From contig CP154956.1 in the NCBI GenBank assembly GCA_039621445.1, forward strand, positions 36,040,100 through 36,104,099: a stretch of DNA of 64,000 nucleotides, given 5' to 3'. Source of the DNA: Euglena gracilis (taxonomy: Eukaryota > Euglenida > Euglenophyceae > Euglenales). Under the pieces are notes generated by a model. That model made no database searches. It saw only the letters and a program-made list of their open reading frames with translations, and had not been told where the DNA came from. Made by a program: the position numbers and the translations under genes. Shown here piece by piece: positions 1-13,100 of this stretch. Position 1 is the stretch's first letter. Every line of letters begins with the position of its first letter.

Positions 1-990
1 CTGGTCGACCCCCAATGCGGGTCCCCAGCTGGAACTTGGGCCTGACTGGACCCAAGCCGAACCGGATGACTCCTTTACCAAACCGCTCAATGCAAAAAAA
101 AAAACAACAACAAAAATTCCAACCCTGGCTCTGTCCAAAAAAAATTCAGTGGATAAACTCAAGAAAAACGAAATGTATTATTATGAGGTTCAAGGAAAAT
201 GCAATTGACACAACGTGTGTCATGGACTGAACCTGCAAAAATACCCCCAAAATTGCCAGTAATGCAAAAATTAACTCCACAACTCCACAATCCTTTTCCG
301 AACAATTTTGCTTATTTTTTAGCCCGTTTTTTTGCATCCCGAAAGCGAAAAACTCGTTATCCCCCCAAATAATACCCCCAGGGTATTATTTTTTCGCCCG
401 AAGTCCCGACCCGAGGGGGGGGGGGTATTATTTGGGGGGGGGTATCATTTCCCCAAAATTTTCGAATTTTTCGAAGTCCTGTAGGAGCCAAAACCCCCCT
501 TTGGGGTCATTTTTTGTACTTTCTTCTGAAATTTATCATTTTTTAGAGGTCAGATGATCTAGAAAAATTGATTTTTTTCCGTAATTTGTTGTCAGAAACA
601 GTGATTTTTACCTACATTTTCAGGTCAAAATCCGGGCTTTCGGCCCGAAACCAGGGGGGGGGGCATTATTTTGGTCACCGAAGTCCGACCCCGAGGGGGG
701 GTATTATTTGGGGGGGGTATTATTTGGGGGGAGGGTTTACCTTCCAGCCACCCTTCAGGAGCTGGAAATAAAAGTCCTCCATGGAGGGGGTCCGAGGCTG
801 GAAAAAGACTGAGGGCCACTCCAGGGGGTGGGGTGCCCTTCATCTGAAATGGCACCCTGGTGCCAGGACCCCTCCATGACGTTTTGCACAATAAAAACAG
901 ATCTCAAGAGGAATACACTATGTGAAAAATATTCCCGGATACTCTGTGGATTAGAATCATGTTGAGGCAAAAAGAGAAAAGGATTCACAC
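1..990. other. Non-coding; foldback element and intron sequence
   Basis: No exon seen. Positions 361-735 are a foldback repeat (listed separately). The remainder is A/T-rich sequence with C-runs. Confidence 0.6.
361..735 (+). repeat. Foldback element, CAAATAATACCCCC family, copy 1
   Basis: Both ends are made of CCCCCCAAATAATACCCCC and its complement, and each end also contains a smaller inverted pair around CGCCCGAAGTCCCGACC. The centre is a conserved non-repetitive stretch (AATTTGTTGTCAGAAACAGT). Two further copies lie at 15.75 and 34.28 kb in the opposite orientation. There is no open frame of note, so it is a MITE-like non-autonomous element. Confidence 0.75.
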
Positions 991-1119
991 CCCTGGGTGC
1001 TTGAGGTATTCCACAAGCTCCTCAGCCCGTTCCAGCAGAGCTTTCAGAGTCTGGTTGACACTGGCCTCAACTTCCAAAGTCAATTCCTCACTGTTGTACA
1101 TTTCCATCTGCTGCAATTT
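991..1119 (-). CDS. Probable later exon of PP6R gene
   Basis: Forty-three codons reading KLQQMEMYNSEELTLEVEAS, VNQTLKALLERAEELVEYLK, HPG before a GTGTGA donor. The composition is clearly coding: amphipathic, helical and rich in Glu and Leu. Acceptor choice is uncertain. CTTGACACAG before AAATTG keeps phase 0 with exon 6; a better pyrimidine-tract acceptor (TTTTTTTCAG at 1148) would need phase 1. If the donor is not used, a TGA follows one codon later. Assignment to PP6R rests on strand and order only. Confidence 0.5.
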
Positions 1120-4100
1120 CTGTGTCAAGAATGCGAATATGTATTCTGAAAAAAAGCTTGAATACCCTTGCCTTCAATGCATACATCTTTTTGTTTAAAT
1201 TTGCAACCCCCCCTGAAAATATCTCAAATGATATGCATGTTTTCTTTTAATTTGAGAAACATCTTCATTTCTTCCCTTCAGGGGGTTCTCCACAAACAAA
1301 TTTTAACCGACCTCTGCTGGGGGGGGGTCACTTCAAAAACCATTCAGTCACTTTTTTTCGGAAAGCCAGTCAGTCACTAACCCCCTGGGGGGGGGGGGCA
1401 CTCTGGAACCTGTGGCGCCAAATACTTCAGTGGTCTTTAGTGGTCCAGGCCAAAAACCAGTCATTCTCTCTGAAAAAACCAGTCACCAACCCACCAGACC
1501 CCCCCTCCAAAAGACCTGGCCATGTTTTTTGGGTCATTTGCGGGAAACCTCCAGGGGAAATCTAATTCTTGGAGGCTTTTTTTCTCTTTGTTTAATCAAC
1601 TGCAATAAAAGCTCAAAAAAATCTGCTTTGCGCCATGTGTATTTTGGTTTGTCCAGATCAGAGGTTTTTTCAAGGACCTGGAGGGGGGAGGGGGAGGTCC
1701 GGACCCACCCACCCCCTGGGGGGGGGACCCACTTTTGAGGGGTCAATTTTAGGGGCCAATTTTTTTCGGCGCAAAGCACCGAAAATAGAGGAAACCCTCC
1801 ATTTTCGGTGCTGAAAGGAAACCGAGCTGGGTCGGGCTGAGTGGGTACTGAGCGGGGTACCCACTTGCCCCCCCCCCCCCCGGGGGGGGGGCAGGGTTGT
1901 ATGAGAATCTCCGAGGGGGGGTGGGGAGGACCCCACTTACGAAACTGGGGGGCGGGTGGTGGCACCCCACCCCTACCTCTTTTTTTTTTCGGTCGCCGAA
2001 AATTTTGGCCGCTTTTTGGGGTCAAAAAATCAATTTTTCCATAATTTCTCAAAAATGGTGGGGAATCAAAAGAAATGTCCAATCCTTAAAACGAAGCCCT
2101 TAAAATGCCCTATCTGACAGTATTTTGATTTCCCAGCAACTCCCCACCCAGCCCCAGTCACGGCCATTTTTCGGCCAATTTTGGCCATTTTGCCAAAATT
2201 TCATGTTCAGCCTCAAAAAAAGTCCTAAAACACACACCTGGCGCGAAGCGCCGGAAAATTTTTTTTGCCCTCGCAGGGGAGGGGGAGGGGGGTGGGGGAC
2301 CCCCCCCCCCACCACCTTACCCCCCCTAGGGGGGTGGCCCCCCCTACCACCTACCTCATGTCTGCAGAGCTTCCCATACAACCCTGGGGAGGGGGGGCTC
2401 GACCGGGGCCCACCAACCCAACCACCCACGCACCCCTCCCCCCAGGTCACAAAACTTGAAAAAATTCTCCTTTGTACCCCCTTCTCTTGAAATTGGGAGG
2501 GGAAAAACTTCTGCTTTGTACCCCCTTCTCTTGAAATTGGGAGGGGTATCTCATTTGGGAGGGGGGCATTGGATTCACTGGGGAAAATATATCTCTCTTT
2601 GCCAAATATCTGCAAATCATGGATTGCTTCACGTTGCATGCTCCCAAATAAAAAGAAATTTGGCCATGCATCCCCCTAAATCAATTGGCAGGTCCAAAAC
2701 TGGAGCTCCTCCATGTTTGGCCAAGACCCAGACAATGAGTGAAATCAAAATGAGCTGTGCCCACAGACAGCTGTGATGATAATGAACAGACCTCCCTCAT
2801 TTGTCTGCACGCGTCTTCTTTGCGAACCAATGAATCAATAATTGATATGGCTAAATTGATTCCCTCGTTGAAGACGATGCTTCGAGGCTGCGAGGAACAG
2901 AAAACCACTTGCAATTGATGGGCTCCTTCCACTCCAAAACATTTTTTCCTCGGTGCCATCTGGGCGCCACCGGGCCTTCCTATGCAGCCATGTCCCCCCC
3001 TCCTGTTTTACCAACCTTCGGGTATTTTTTTTTGCTGAATAATAATAATTTTGCCGATGACAAACTGGAAATACAGGAAGGGGCAAAGCTGCAGTAAGGA
3101 TTGGGGTGGGGCCAACCCCCACCGACCACAGCACCGTGAAAGGAAAACTTTAACCAAGGCATCGGCGCCCCCGGAAATACGTAAAACCTTGGTGGGGGGG
3201 GGGGGCCGATCCCCCACCCCCAGATGGGGGGTTCTTCCTCCCACCCCCCACCCACAGGGTTTTGGGGGTTCCTGTGTGGTTGGGTTCATTTGCGCTAAAC
3301 ACCCACGAACGACGTGACGCACGCTAGAGCGCAAATGAATCACCAATGGAGGAATAAAAAGCGGATCACTCGGCCCTGCAATACCTATTTTCACTAGCTT
3401 CTGAAGGGGTGTAACCCCGACCAGGTGTTTCGTAAAAATAGTAAAATTTGCGCAAAATTCTAAAGGAAAGATTTTTGCGAATCCCACTTGTGAATTTCTG
3501 GAATTTCTGAAACTGTTTCCTGGCGCGTTGTAGCGCCCATGACCTGACGGCGTTGATACAAGGTGTGACAAACTCACAAATTATGTTTCTGGGCGGCTGA
3601 TCCGCCCCTTCAGGCCCTTTTCTCACATTGTTTATCGATGGCGTCAGTTCATGGGCACAAACGCGCGAACAACCAAAATTGTGTTTGTGCGCGCATTTGC
3701 ACCCATTCTTCTTCTTCCGGGTACTTTGCAACAAAACTGGTTGTGTGGATGCACAAGTTGGGTGGAGACACCCCTTTCATTCCCTCCGCACCCATTCCTT
3801 CCCCCTTGCCAAGCACCCCGCACTTACCCCCCCCCCCTAGTCGTACGACTGGGTCATACATCTCTTTAAGGACCCCGGGGGGGTTGCTGGGCTAGGGCTA
3901 GAAATTTGGGCTGGCTAGCCCGCCCCCCCCCCCCCGGGGGGGGGCTGGACCCCGGCTGGACCTGAACTGGGGCGAGCTGGACTGAAATCGGAAAAATGCC
4001 CGAAAATGACCTGCAGAACACAATTTTGAAAAAATGATGCATCTGAAACCCCCCAAAAATGCCCCAAACGCCCCTCAAACCCCATTTTTGGACACTTTTG

Positions 4101-7100
4101 AACACAGTTTTTCAAAATTTTTCGGCGCTTTGCGCCGAAAATTTTTGGGCTGGACCCCCAAAAAAGGGGCTGGCTAGCTGGGCTAGCAGCACCCCCCCCC
4201 CCCCGGGGGTGCTGCTGCGGCTGGGCTGGGCCCAAATCGGGGCTGGCTGCAGCCGCCCCCCCCGGGGGGGTTCGCAAAACCTTAGAGAGATGTATGGACC
4301 GGATTCCTGCAACCTGTGACCGGGGGGGGGTCGTAACACCCCCATAACCTGCAACCTGTGACCGGGGGGTGGTCGTAAATGAGGGGTCGGTCGTAGGTAA
4401 GGTGGTATTAAATTTTTCGCAACCTGCAACCTGTGACCGGGGGGGGGGGGGTGGTCATAACACCCCCATGACCTGCAACCTGTGACCGGGGGGTGGTCGT
4501 AAATGAGGGGTGGTCGTACGACTAGGGGGGGGGGGGTAACTTCCTTTTCCTACGCCCTTCCCGCCGGCTTGGTCACACCACACCCACACACGCCGGCACT
4601 TCCTCCCTGTGCTTTGCAAAATGCTTCAAAAACACAACACCATGGCGCCGCAAGAGTAGCAATCTGGCAAACATGAAGGATGTACACCGCCGGCAGTTCG
4701 GGTTTACCCGGAAACAGACGCAAGGAGCAAGAAGGCGGTAAAAGTCGCCACCTTCACCACAAAAGGCCACACAAATCGCCACATTTTTTGCATTTTTTTT
4801 TTCACTCCCGGAAGGTCCTGGGGGTTTCAAGGTGCGGAGCCCAATTCTGGACATCCCCCAAAAGCTCCATTTTTTTTGCCAAAATCCCAGGGGTCACGCT
4901 GCCAAAAACTTTTTTTTGCACTCACTTGTCGCCATGTTTTCAAACCCCCGAACTTGCACAGCCAAAAAAAAATTTCGTGGCAATTTGCGCATATGCGCAA
5001 ACAACATGAAAAAGCTTAAATGCGAATCTGGCCGCCTAAGTCCACCCACCACCCATATTCCAGTTCGGTGAGGGGAATTCAAAAAGTGCCCAAAATTGCA
5101 TTTGCAGGTGATGATGCAAACAGAATTTTTCCCGGCAAAATACGGGTGAGAAAACCTTTTGGGTCCAGGGTCCCGGACCCTCGGTTTGAGGGGGGGGGGG
5201 GTCCAGACCCCATCCTTCCAGAAAAGGCTGTCCCCAAAACGGTTTTCCCTGGGTTCAATATAGACATGTGGGGTGGGTTGGACCCACGGCGGTCCTTAAT
5301 GAAAAAAAAAACTTCCGTCCCAGAACATTCAATGCAAAATCCACAAGAAAAAGGGTCCAAAGAATGGCCACATTTTGGCAAAAATGGGTTGATTTCGAGG
5401 GGAAAAGCGACTTCTGGCATCTTCACACCATTGTCCACCCACCCAAAATGTCAAAAAATGGTGTTTTTTTAACCTTTTAATTTTTGACCCTGTTCGATCC
5501 CATTGTTGTTGCCGTCCCTTAGGCCCAAGGGTGGTTCTCAAGGGGCCATCCTAAAGGGAAAAAAACTTCCCCTCCCTCATGGACCGCCCTGGTCGCCCCC
5601 CCCCCCCCCCCCCGTCCAGAAGGGGTGGGGGGGAAACCCCCCCTGTGCAATGGCATGGTCTGGGTCAGGCTGTTCTTATTTACCAACCCCGGGGGGGAGG
5701 GGGGGGGTCCGGAGTGCCTATGAGTGCCTGCCCAGGCAGGTACTACCCCCCCCCCCCCGGGGGTCAGATTTCGGCCTGTGCCCAGGAACATTCCTTTGAA
5801 AATAAGCCATTTTTGGCTCCCCGGCCTTCGGCGCCGGGTCTGTGCTACTGTGCTAAGGCACTTTTGACCGTGTGCCCCCCCGGGGGGGTCGGATCGGGAG
5901 TGCCTTGGAGTGCCTGCCCAGGCAGGCACCCCCCCCCCCTGTGTGCACCGTGGCTGTTCTTTGGTGCCTTTTATCCCTTCTTCTGGCCTGTTGTTCGCCT
6001 CTGGCCCTTTTGTCTAACAGACACACCCATGAGTTTGTTCCCAATTGAGTGGACCTGTTCAGGTCCACTGAGATGGGAACCACACCTGCTGGGGTCGTGG
6101 ACTGGAGTAACCGGTGCGTCGTCACGGTGAAGGAGACCCCCCCTAACTAAAGTGGAGTATGTGCCTGGCGGGCGCTTGGTGGCCGGCGTCGTAAGCAAGG
6201 CAAGTCCCACCAGGCTCCGGCCACCTCCACGTACACATTCCAGGCCCGGAACCCCTGCCGGTAGGTGCCGAGCACGGACCAAAGAGTCGGCCACCCAGCC
6301 CAGAGCCGATTTTAGCCGGGTGGCCGACCCATAACCCCACCCCAGGGTGGGGGTACCCTGTTATGACTTCTTAACCGGGTGCCCCAAAACAAGTGGGTCC
6401 CATTTTTTTCCCCCCTCCGTGGCTTCGACAGTGCCCAATGGGGGGGCCAGCCAAGCAAAAACTGTGGCCCCCCGTGCTCCTAAACCAGTCAAAAACGTCA
6501 ATGTTTGGCGCTTCTTGATTTGAATTGAATTGCCAACAATCTGCGCGCGCGAAACCAAAAAAAAAACAAATAAAAAAAAAAAAAAAAAACCCCCCCCCCC
6601 CCCCCCCCCCCCCCCACCCCCCCCCCCCCCCCCCCCCCCCACTGAAACCAGTCAAAAAAGTCATTTTTTGGCGCTTCTGATTTGAATTGAATTGCCAAAA
6701 ATCTGCGGCGCGAAGCACTGGAAGGAAAAATTCGACGTATTTGGGGTCCCAAAGACCCTCCCAGTCGGTCAGGACTCATGCTGGCAGGAAGGATCTGGAC
6801 CCGGGCATCGCTTAAAGACCCCTCCAGGAAGGGTCCAGTTCAGCGGCTGGAATATCTGGGCTGGAAAAAAAGGCTGCTGGCTGACCCCCCCCCCCCCATG
6901 GGGGTCCCAGGGCTGGAACTTGGCCCGATGCCGGGTTGAACTAGGTGCCCAAAAAAGGCTGGGAAAAAATTGCTGATTGGTTGGACCCCCCCCCCGGGAT
7001 GGGGCGCCCTTCAAATGACTCTTCAAAAATGCGATGGAAAAAACGGGGGGGCGCAAAGGGGTCATGGCATTGGGCTCATCATTTGGGCTCGTCAAACACG

Positions 7101-10100
7101 CATTTTTCTGGACCCCCCCCCAAAAAACAAAATTTTTGGGGATGCCCACCCCTCATTGCCGCACGTTGTGGCACTGTGTGGCGCTGTGGGCTGTTTAGCT
7201 CGCATGCCAGCGCCTTTAATGTAGCGCTATGCAGGCATTTTTGGTCATTGTTCGACATTTCTAGCCAGAAATGGTCAATTGGCTCAAAAAAGGCAAAACG
7301 TTGCACAAACCGACCAGAATTGCCCTTGATGGCCTGAAAAAGCTAATGATGCAGAAACAAGTGGTTTAACGGCCAGCTAAGATCCTTGGAATGAATTTCC
7401 CAAACAAAAAAAACTTCGCCGAAATAAAAAATGCAAATAAATGTATTTGAATTTATCCTGTCTCTATCACCACAAAACTGAGGGGTGGCCATACATTGTG
7501 CTTGAGGTCGTCAAGCATTATGGACATCAGTTGCCTGGAAGCTTCTGGGCCCATCAGGCTGTCAGCCAGATGGACGACGTTGGGGTTGTTGAACCGGCGT
7601 ATCAACTCACACAACATACGGATGATGTTGATGTGGACATCTGGTGGCTGGTCTGGTGTGAGCCTGGGAATGGGTTTATTGCAAGCTGATCCAAAAAGCT
7701 AAAAACTAAAGCTAAATGAAAAAGCTGAATGAACTTTGAATCAGTGACAAACACATATTTATGAAATGCAAAACTGAGGACTTTATCATCAATTTGGAAA
7801 GAGATGGGTTTCAATAGAGATGAGGAGAGGGCCCAGGTGCTTAAAATGCGTTGTGCACCAAAAAAAATGCACAGAGAAGAGCTGGCCTTCCCAGGGGGGG
7901 GGAGGCTGCAGGGATTCGGTTTTATGTTGGACCCCGGGGATTAACCCCCCCAAAATAAGACCCCCCCCAAATATAGGACCCCCTGGGCCAATCGAGCAAA
8001 AATCCAAAAAAATAAGGCCCCCCCCCCCTGACAGCACGAAGCGCCGAAGATGGTGAAAATTTTCCCTGAAAAATGCCAAAAACCCCAATTTCACACGCAA
8101 AAGTAATGAAATTTCAAAAAAGTTTCAGAATTTGAAGCACAAAAAAACATGCTAAATGTCAACTCACACCAATTTACACATGGCGTGAAGCGCTGAAGGA
8201 AACTTTTTTATGCATTTGGGAACCTGAAAAATGATGTTTTTGGGTTCGGTCAAGAAAAAAATCCCAAAATAAGACCCTCCCAAAAATAAGACCCCTCCTG
8301 GAGGTTTTCAGCAACGGACCCAAAAATCAGACCCGGGTCTTATTTTGGGGTGGGTTGGGGTGGGTGGGTCTGCCATGCTCTCTCCCCCCAAGGGGGTACA
8401 CCCAAGGGCTTGTGGGTCCCCCACAAAGATGGCTTTAGGCCATCTTTGTTCTTTTTTTCGGCACAAAATGCCAAAAAATTTTGACCCCAAAATTTGACCA
8501 GGTTTTGAATAATGCTGAGCTCTTTACCTTGCACCTTTTTTCACTGTAAAACCGAAAACGTGTCTCGGACGCAGAGGTGGAGTTATGGGAAGAAATTTTC
8601 GGTACATTTTGGGGCTCATTTTCGGCTCAAAAAACAGTTTTTCCAGGTCCGGGAGGCAAAAAAAAATCGTTTCGGGCAAACAAAATTCTTTTCCATTTTT
8701 TTCGACTTTTTTGACCCATTTTTGACCCAAAACCCATGGGTTTCGGGCCAAAAACGGGGGTCGAGAACACTCATTTTCCGAGCCATGGAGCGGAAACAGT
8801 TTTTCCAGGTCCGGGAGGCCAAAAAACATCGTTTTGGGCCAAAATTTTTTTCAATTTTCGACTTTTTTTTTGACCAAAAACGCCCGAAAACGGCTAAGTC
8901 AAAACAGGCCAAAACTGTCCAAAATAGCCAAAATTGGCTGAAGAATGGCTAACTTGGGCCAGGCGGGGAGTTGCAGGGAAATCAAAATACTGTTAGACAA
9001 GGCATTTTAAGGGCTTCAATTTAGGTCTCCAGACATTTCCTTTATGATTTTGCTTCATTTTCGAGATACTTTGGAAACAACAATTTTTTGACCCCAAAAC
9101 AGCCCAAAATGGTTCCAGAATTGGGCTAAAATTGACCGAAAAAATGGTTGTAACTCGGACTACACGAAAAGTTGGGGTGAAAAAACCATGGTTGGAAAGG
9201 GCATTCCAAGGGTTTCATTTTTGTTCTCCGGACATTTTGCTTTTGCTTCATTGTCGAGAAATTTTCAAAAAAACAAATTTTTTTTGACCCAAAAAAAACC
9301 GGCCCGAAAAAACACCCCAATGGCCATTTTGGGCCGCAAAAGCGCGCCTGAACACAGGCCAGGCGTGTCGGCTGCCAAAACGGCGAATGGGGCGATAGAG
9401 TTTCGTCAGACCGACATTTCCGGAAGCAATATACGTTTTCTCGAGATATTTTCAAAAAATTGATTTTTTTGACCATGTTTGGACCCTGGCAAAATGGCAG
9501 AGTCGGAAGAGGGGGGGCAATCCTACCCAGTTTGGACCCCTTTGCGGGTAAATAACTCGGGCCTGGCGGGGAGTTATGGGTCAAACCCAGGTGATTCGGA
9601 AACCAGAAATACAGTCGCTCGCGATTGAAAAAAAAATTCCGGGAACCGGGCCGGGGTCATGGTGATAATCCGCGGTTTTCACGGTCCAAGGGGGGGAGGA
9701 GGGCAGGGAGCGGCGACCCGACCAGGGTGTGACGTAGAGCTGAGCTCTTTGGGAGACTACCCCGGCCCGGCCCGGCCCGGCCGGCGGCCGGCGGCCCGGC
9801 CCCACCTGGCCCGGATGGCGGCTCGGCCGGCTGCCCAGCCTGGGCCGGGGCGGGGGGTTGAAAAACGCTCATTTTCGGCTCAAAAACACTTTTTCCGGGT
9901 CCGAGAGGCCAAAAAATATCGTTTCGGGCAAAAAAATTTTCGATTTTTTTCCCGACTTTTTTGGCCTGGGTTTGACCCAAAGTCAATGGGTTGGCGGCCC
10001 AAAACGGGGCGCTGGCGGGTCGAAAAACGCTCATTTTCGGCTCAAAAACAGCTTTTCCAGGTCCGGGAGGCCACAAAACATCGTTTTGGGCAAGTATTTT

Positions 10101-13100
10101 TTTTCGATTTTTTTGGATTTTTTGTCCGAAAATGACTAAGTCTGACAGTAGAAAAAGTGTACAAAATGTCCCAAATTGGTAGAAAACCGGCCGTATCTCG
10201 GGCTAGGTGGGGATTTGCGGGGAAATCAAAACACCGGTAGATAGGGCATTCCATGGGCTTCAAAAAAGGTCGTCGGACATTTTCTCCAACTCCCCACCAT
10301 TTTGGAGATATTTTGCAAAAACTGGTTTTTTGGCCTGTTTTGGGCTCCAAATGGCAGAGTCACCCCATGGCAAAACCACAAAACGGCCATATCTCGGCCC
10401 AGGTGGGGAGTTGGCCCAAACCGCGCATACGGGTGGATAGGTCGTCCCAAAGTTGTGGAATGAGGTCCTCTTTACTTTTTCTCAACTCCCCAGCGTTTTC
10501 GAGATATTTTGAATTTTTTCGATTTTTTTTTGACCCCAAAAATGACCCCCCGCCCCCCCTGGGTAGGTCGGGAGCCCCGAGGATTATCGATGTGATTGGA
10601 TTTCCAGACCCGAAAAGTTAATAGCCTATAAGTTTAGTTTCTAACGCTCTCACTTTGCCCCCAACTCCCCGCCAGTCCGAGCAAAAAAGTTGTCTACCGT
10701 TTTTTTTCCAAAAGAACTTCATTGGACAGACAAAAGGGGGGCGGGGGGGGGGACGCCCCTTTTCCCCGGTGGTAAGCTTCGCTCTTACCCAGGGGGTGTA
10801 CGGGTCGCGGGGGGGGGGGGGGGGGCGGGGGGGTCGCGGGGGGGGGTCGCGGGGGGGGGGGACGTGGCAGTTTTGACAGGTCACGTGTGACCAGTGTGAC
10901 CTGACTTACAACGTCACACGGGACCCATTTTCAGAACTTTTGGGTCCAAAAATAGATCCAATTAGGAATTTATCACACATTTTTTGGCAATTTTGATTCC
11001 TAATTTAGGTGCCAATTCCTAATTAGGCTCCATTTTTTGGCTCTCACTGGGATGCGGAAACCCTCTATGTGTGGGTCGCGGGGGGGTCGCGGGGGATACA
11101 CCCCCCCATAAAGGGATAAGAGCTCAGTGACCGCCCCCCCCCCCCCACAATATGGTCCCCTTCACCTGGATCCCCTTCACCCCCGCCCCCCTGGACATTG
11201 GGTGGACACCCTGGCCGTTTTTTGGTGCCTTTTATCCCACCTTCTGGCCTGGCGCTGTTGTCCGCCCTTGCCCCTTTTGTTTGTGTTTCTGGAGGTGGAG
11301 GTGGCCGGAGCTTGGCGGGGCGTACCTGTCTAACTTTGCCGGTCACCAAGCACCCGCCAAGCACATACTCCATTCACCCCCCGGTTTTTTGAAAAATTCC
11401 GCCACGGCATCATTGAGTTTGCTTCTGTCTCTTCTTGTTTGCCTTGGAGTCGGAGCATAATGTGATTTGAGCCAGGGTTTTCTTAAGGGCTCCCAAGGGG
11501 CCATGCCAGCTGGAAAAAGGTTCTGGCTGGACCCCCCCCCCAGGGGGTGGGGGGGTCCGGCCAGCTGGGAGCTGGACCCAGTGGGTACCCAAAAAAATTG
11601 CCCCAAAAATCCAGATCCAAATCCAGCTGGGTGGGCATTTTTCAACCAAAATTTTTAGTTGAGATCCAAAAAAACACCCTGACATCATTTTTGACTCCCC
11701 CTTTTCTAAATTTTCGGAGCTTTGCGCCAATTTTCTTTTTTCGGTCCAGCCCGGCTTTGCCAGGCTGGCCTGAACCCCATTTCAGCGGACCCTGGGGGGT
11801 CCGCAGTCTGGCTGGGAGGTGGCTGGAAAAAAGGTGGAGGGAGGTGCTGGCTGGACACCCCCGGGCAGGGTCCCTACCACACCAGTCAGTCACTCTGAAA
11901 AAACCAGTCAGTCACCCCACCCGGGGGTGGTGGGATAGCAATCAGCGTTAAGCAATGGTATCGTCCTCCACAACCCCCCCCCCCCAGGGGTAGGGTCCCC
12001 TCTGGCTTAAGAAAACCCCTGATCTGAGCTTCCGCAGAGATCACTGTTTCAAATCCCCTGATTATGTCCAGGCTGGTTCCTGATATTAAATAGCAACCCA
12101 AAATCCAGCAAGGAAGGTCTGCGAATTGAAACCCATTTCCTGGGCCCGACGCCTGTCTTGAAATTCCACTGACATTAACAGGTTTCCAATGGAAATTGTT
12201 TACGTCAACTCGATTTCAAAACGACAATCTGCAGCTTGTCAGACTGGGATGAAATTTTGAAAGTTTGAACATTTCGGAATTTCGCACAGGAAAATCAATT
12301 TTTTCAGTCACATGGATGGGTTCCAAGGCACAGCACATTGAAAGGGCCATTTCTGCCATCTGCCATTTAGAATCCCAGAACTGCAAAATTCTGGAATAGG
12401 AGTTTTGTGCAATGTGGCCGGGATTGGGTGGACGTCGCTGGTTGTATGATGAAAAGAGCTTTTGATTGAGGGGTGTCATGGAAGCTGAATTGTTGAAACA
12501 GGTGTGACGATGATCGTCAGAGTTTGGACAAACCTCAAAATAGCCAGAATGGAAAGGTTAATTAATTTACCTCTCCCCCCTTGTCGTTGGCACGCCAATG
12601 TTCCAGGAGAGTGCCGTTGACACGGGGGGGGTGTCAACGACACGCCATGTCAATGTCACTGTGATTCAATAGGTAGTGTTCCAGAAAAGTGCCGTTGACA
12701 CGGGGGTGTGCCAACGACACGCCGTGTCAACGACAAGGGGGGGGGGAGGTACAAGACATGGTTTACGTCAGGCAATTTCCAAGACAGGAATCCTTTTACA
12801 CCAGTCGATTTCCAAGGCAGCACCTGTTTATGTCAGTCAATTTTAAAGGCACTCTCTTGCCAAAAACCACAAATCTGGCAATAAACTCTGTTCCATAAAT
12901 CTTCACGTGCAACTGTATACATAAATCTTCACGTGCCCCCAAGAAATTTTTTGTGTACATTGGTGAAACAGCACACGTGAATTGGTGAAACAGACCTGAA
13001 CCCAGTGGAGCACTGCTGGGCCTGGATCAGCCGCCATTAGGGCTGCTTGGGACCACCACCACGTGGCATCGCTTGCATGGGTCTGTTTCACCAATGTACA

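Noticed and set aside
1534-2082. Pro/Gly-rich 182-codon frame on the minus strand, and many similar ones
   Set aside because: Composition derives from C-runs and G-runs read in three frames; such frames occur on both strands everywhere in the repeats.
11343-11460. Possible exon reading RQTRRDRSKLNDAVAEFFKK on the minus strand
   Set aside because: Attractive composition, but it is continuous with a dispersed repeat also present at 6.15-6.3 kb, and no splice borders or family match were found.
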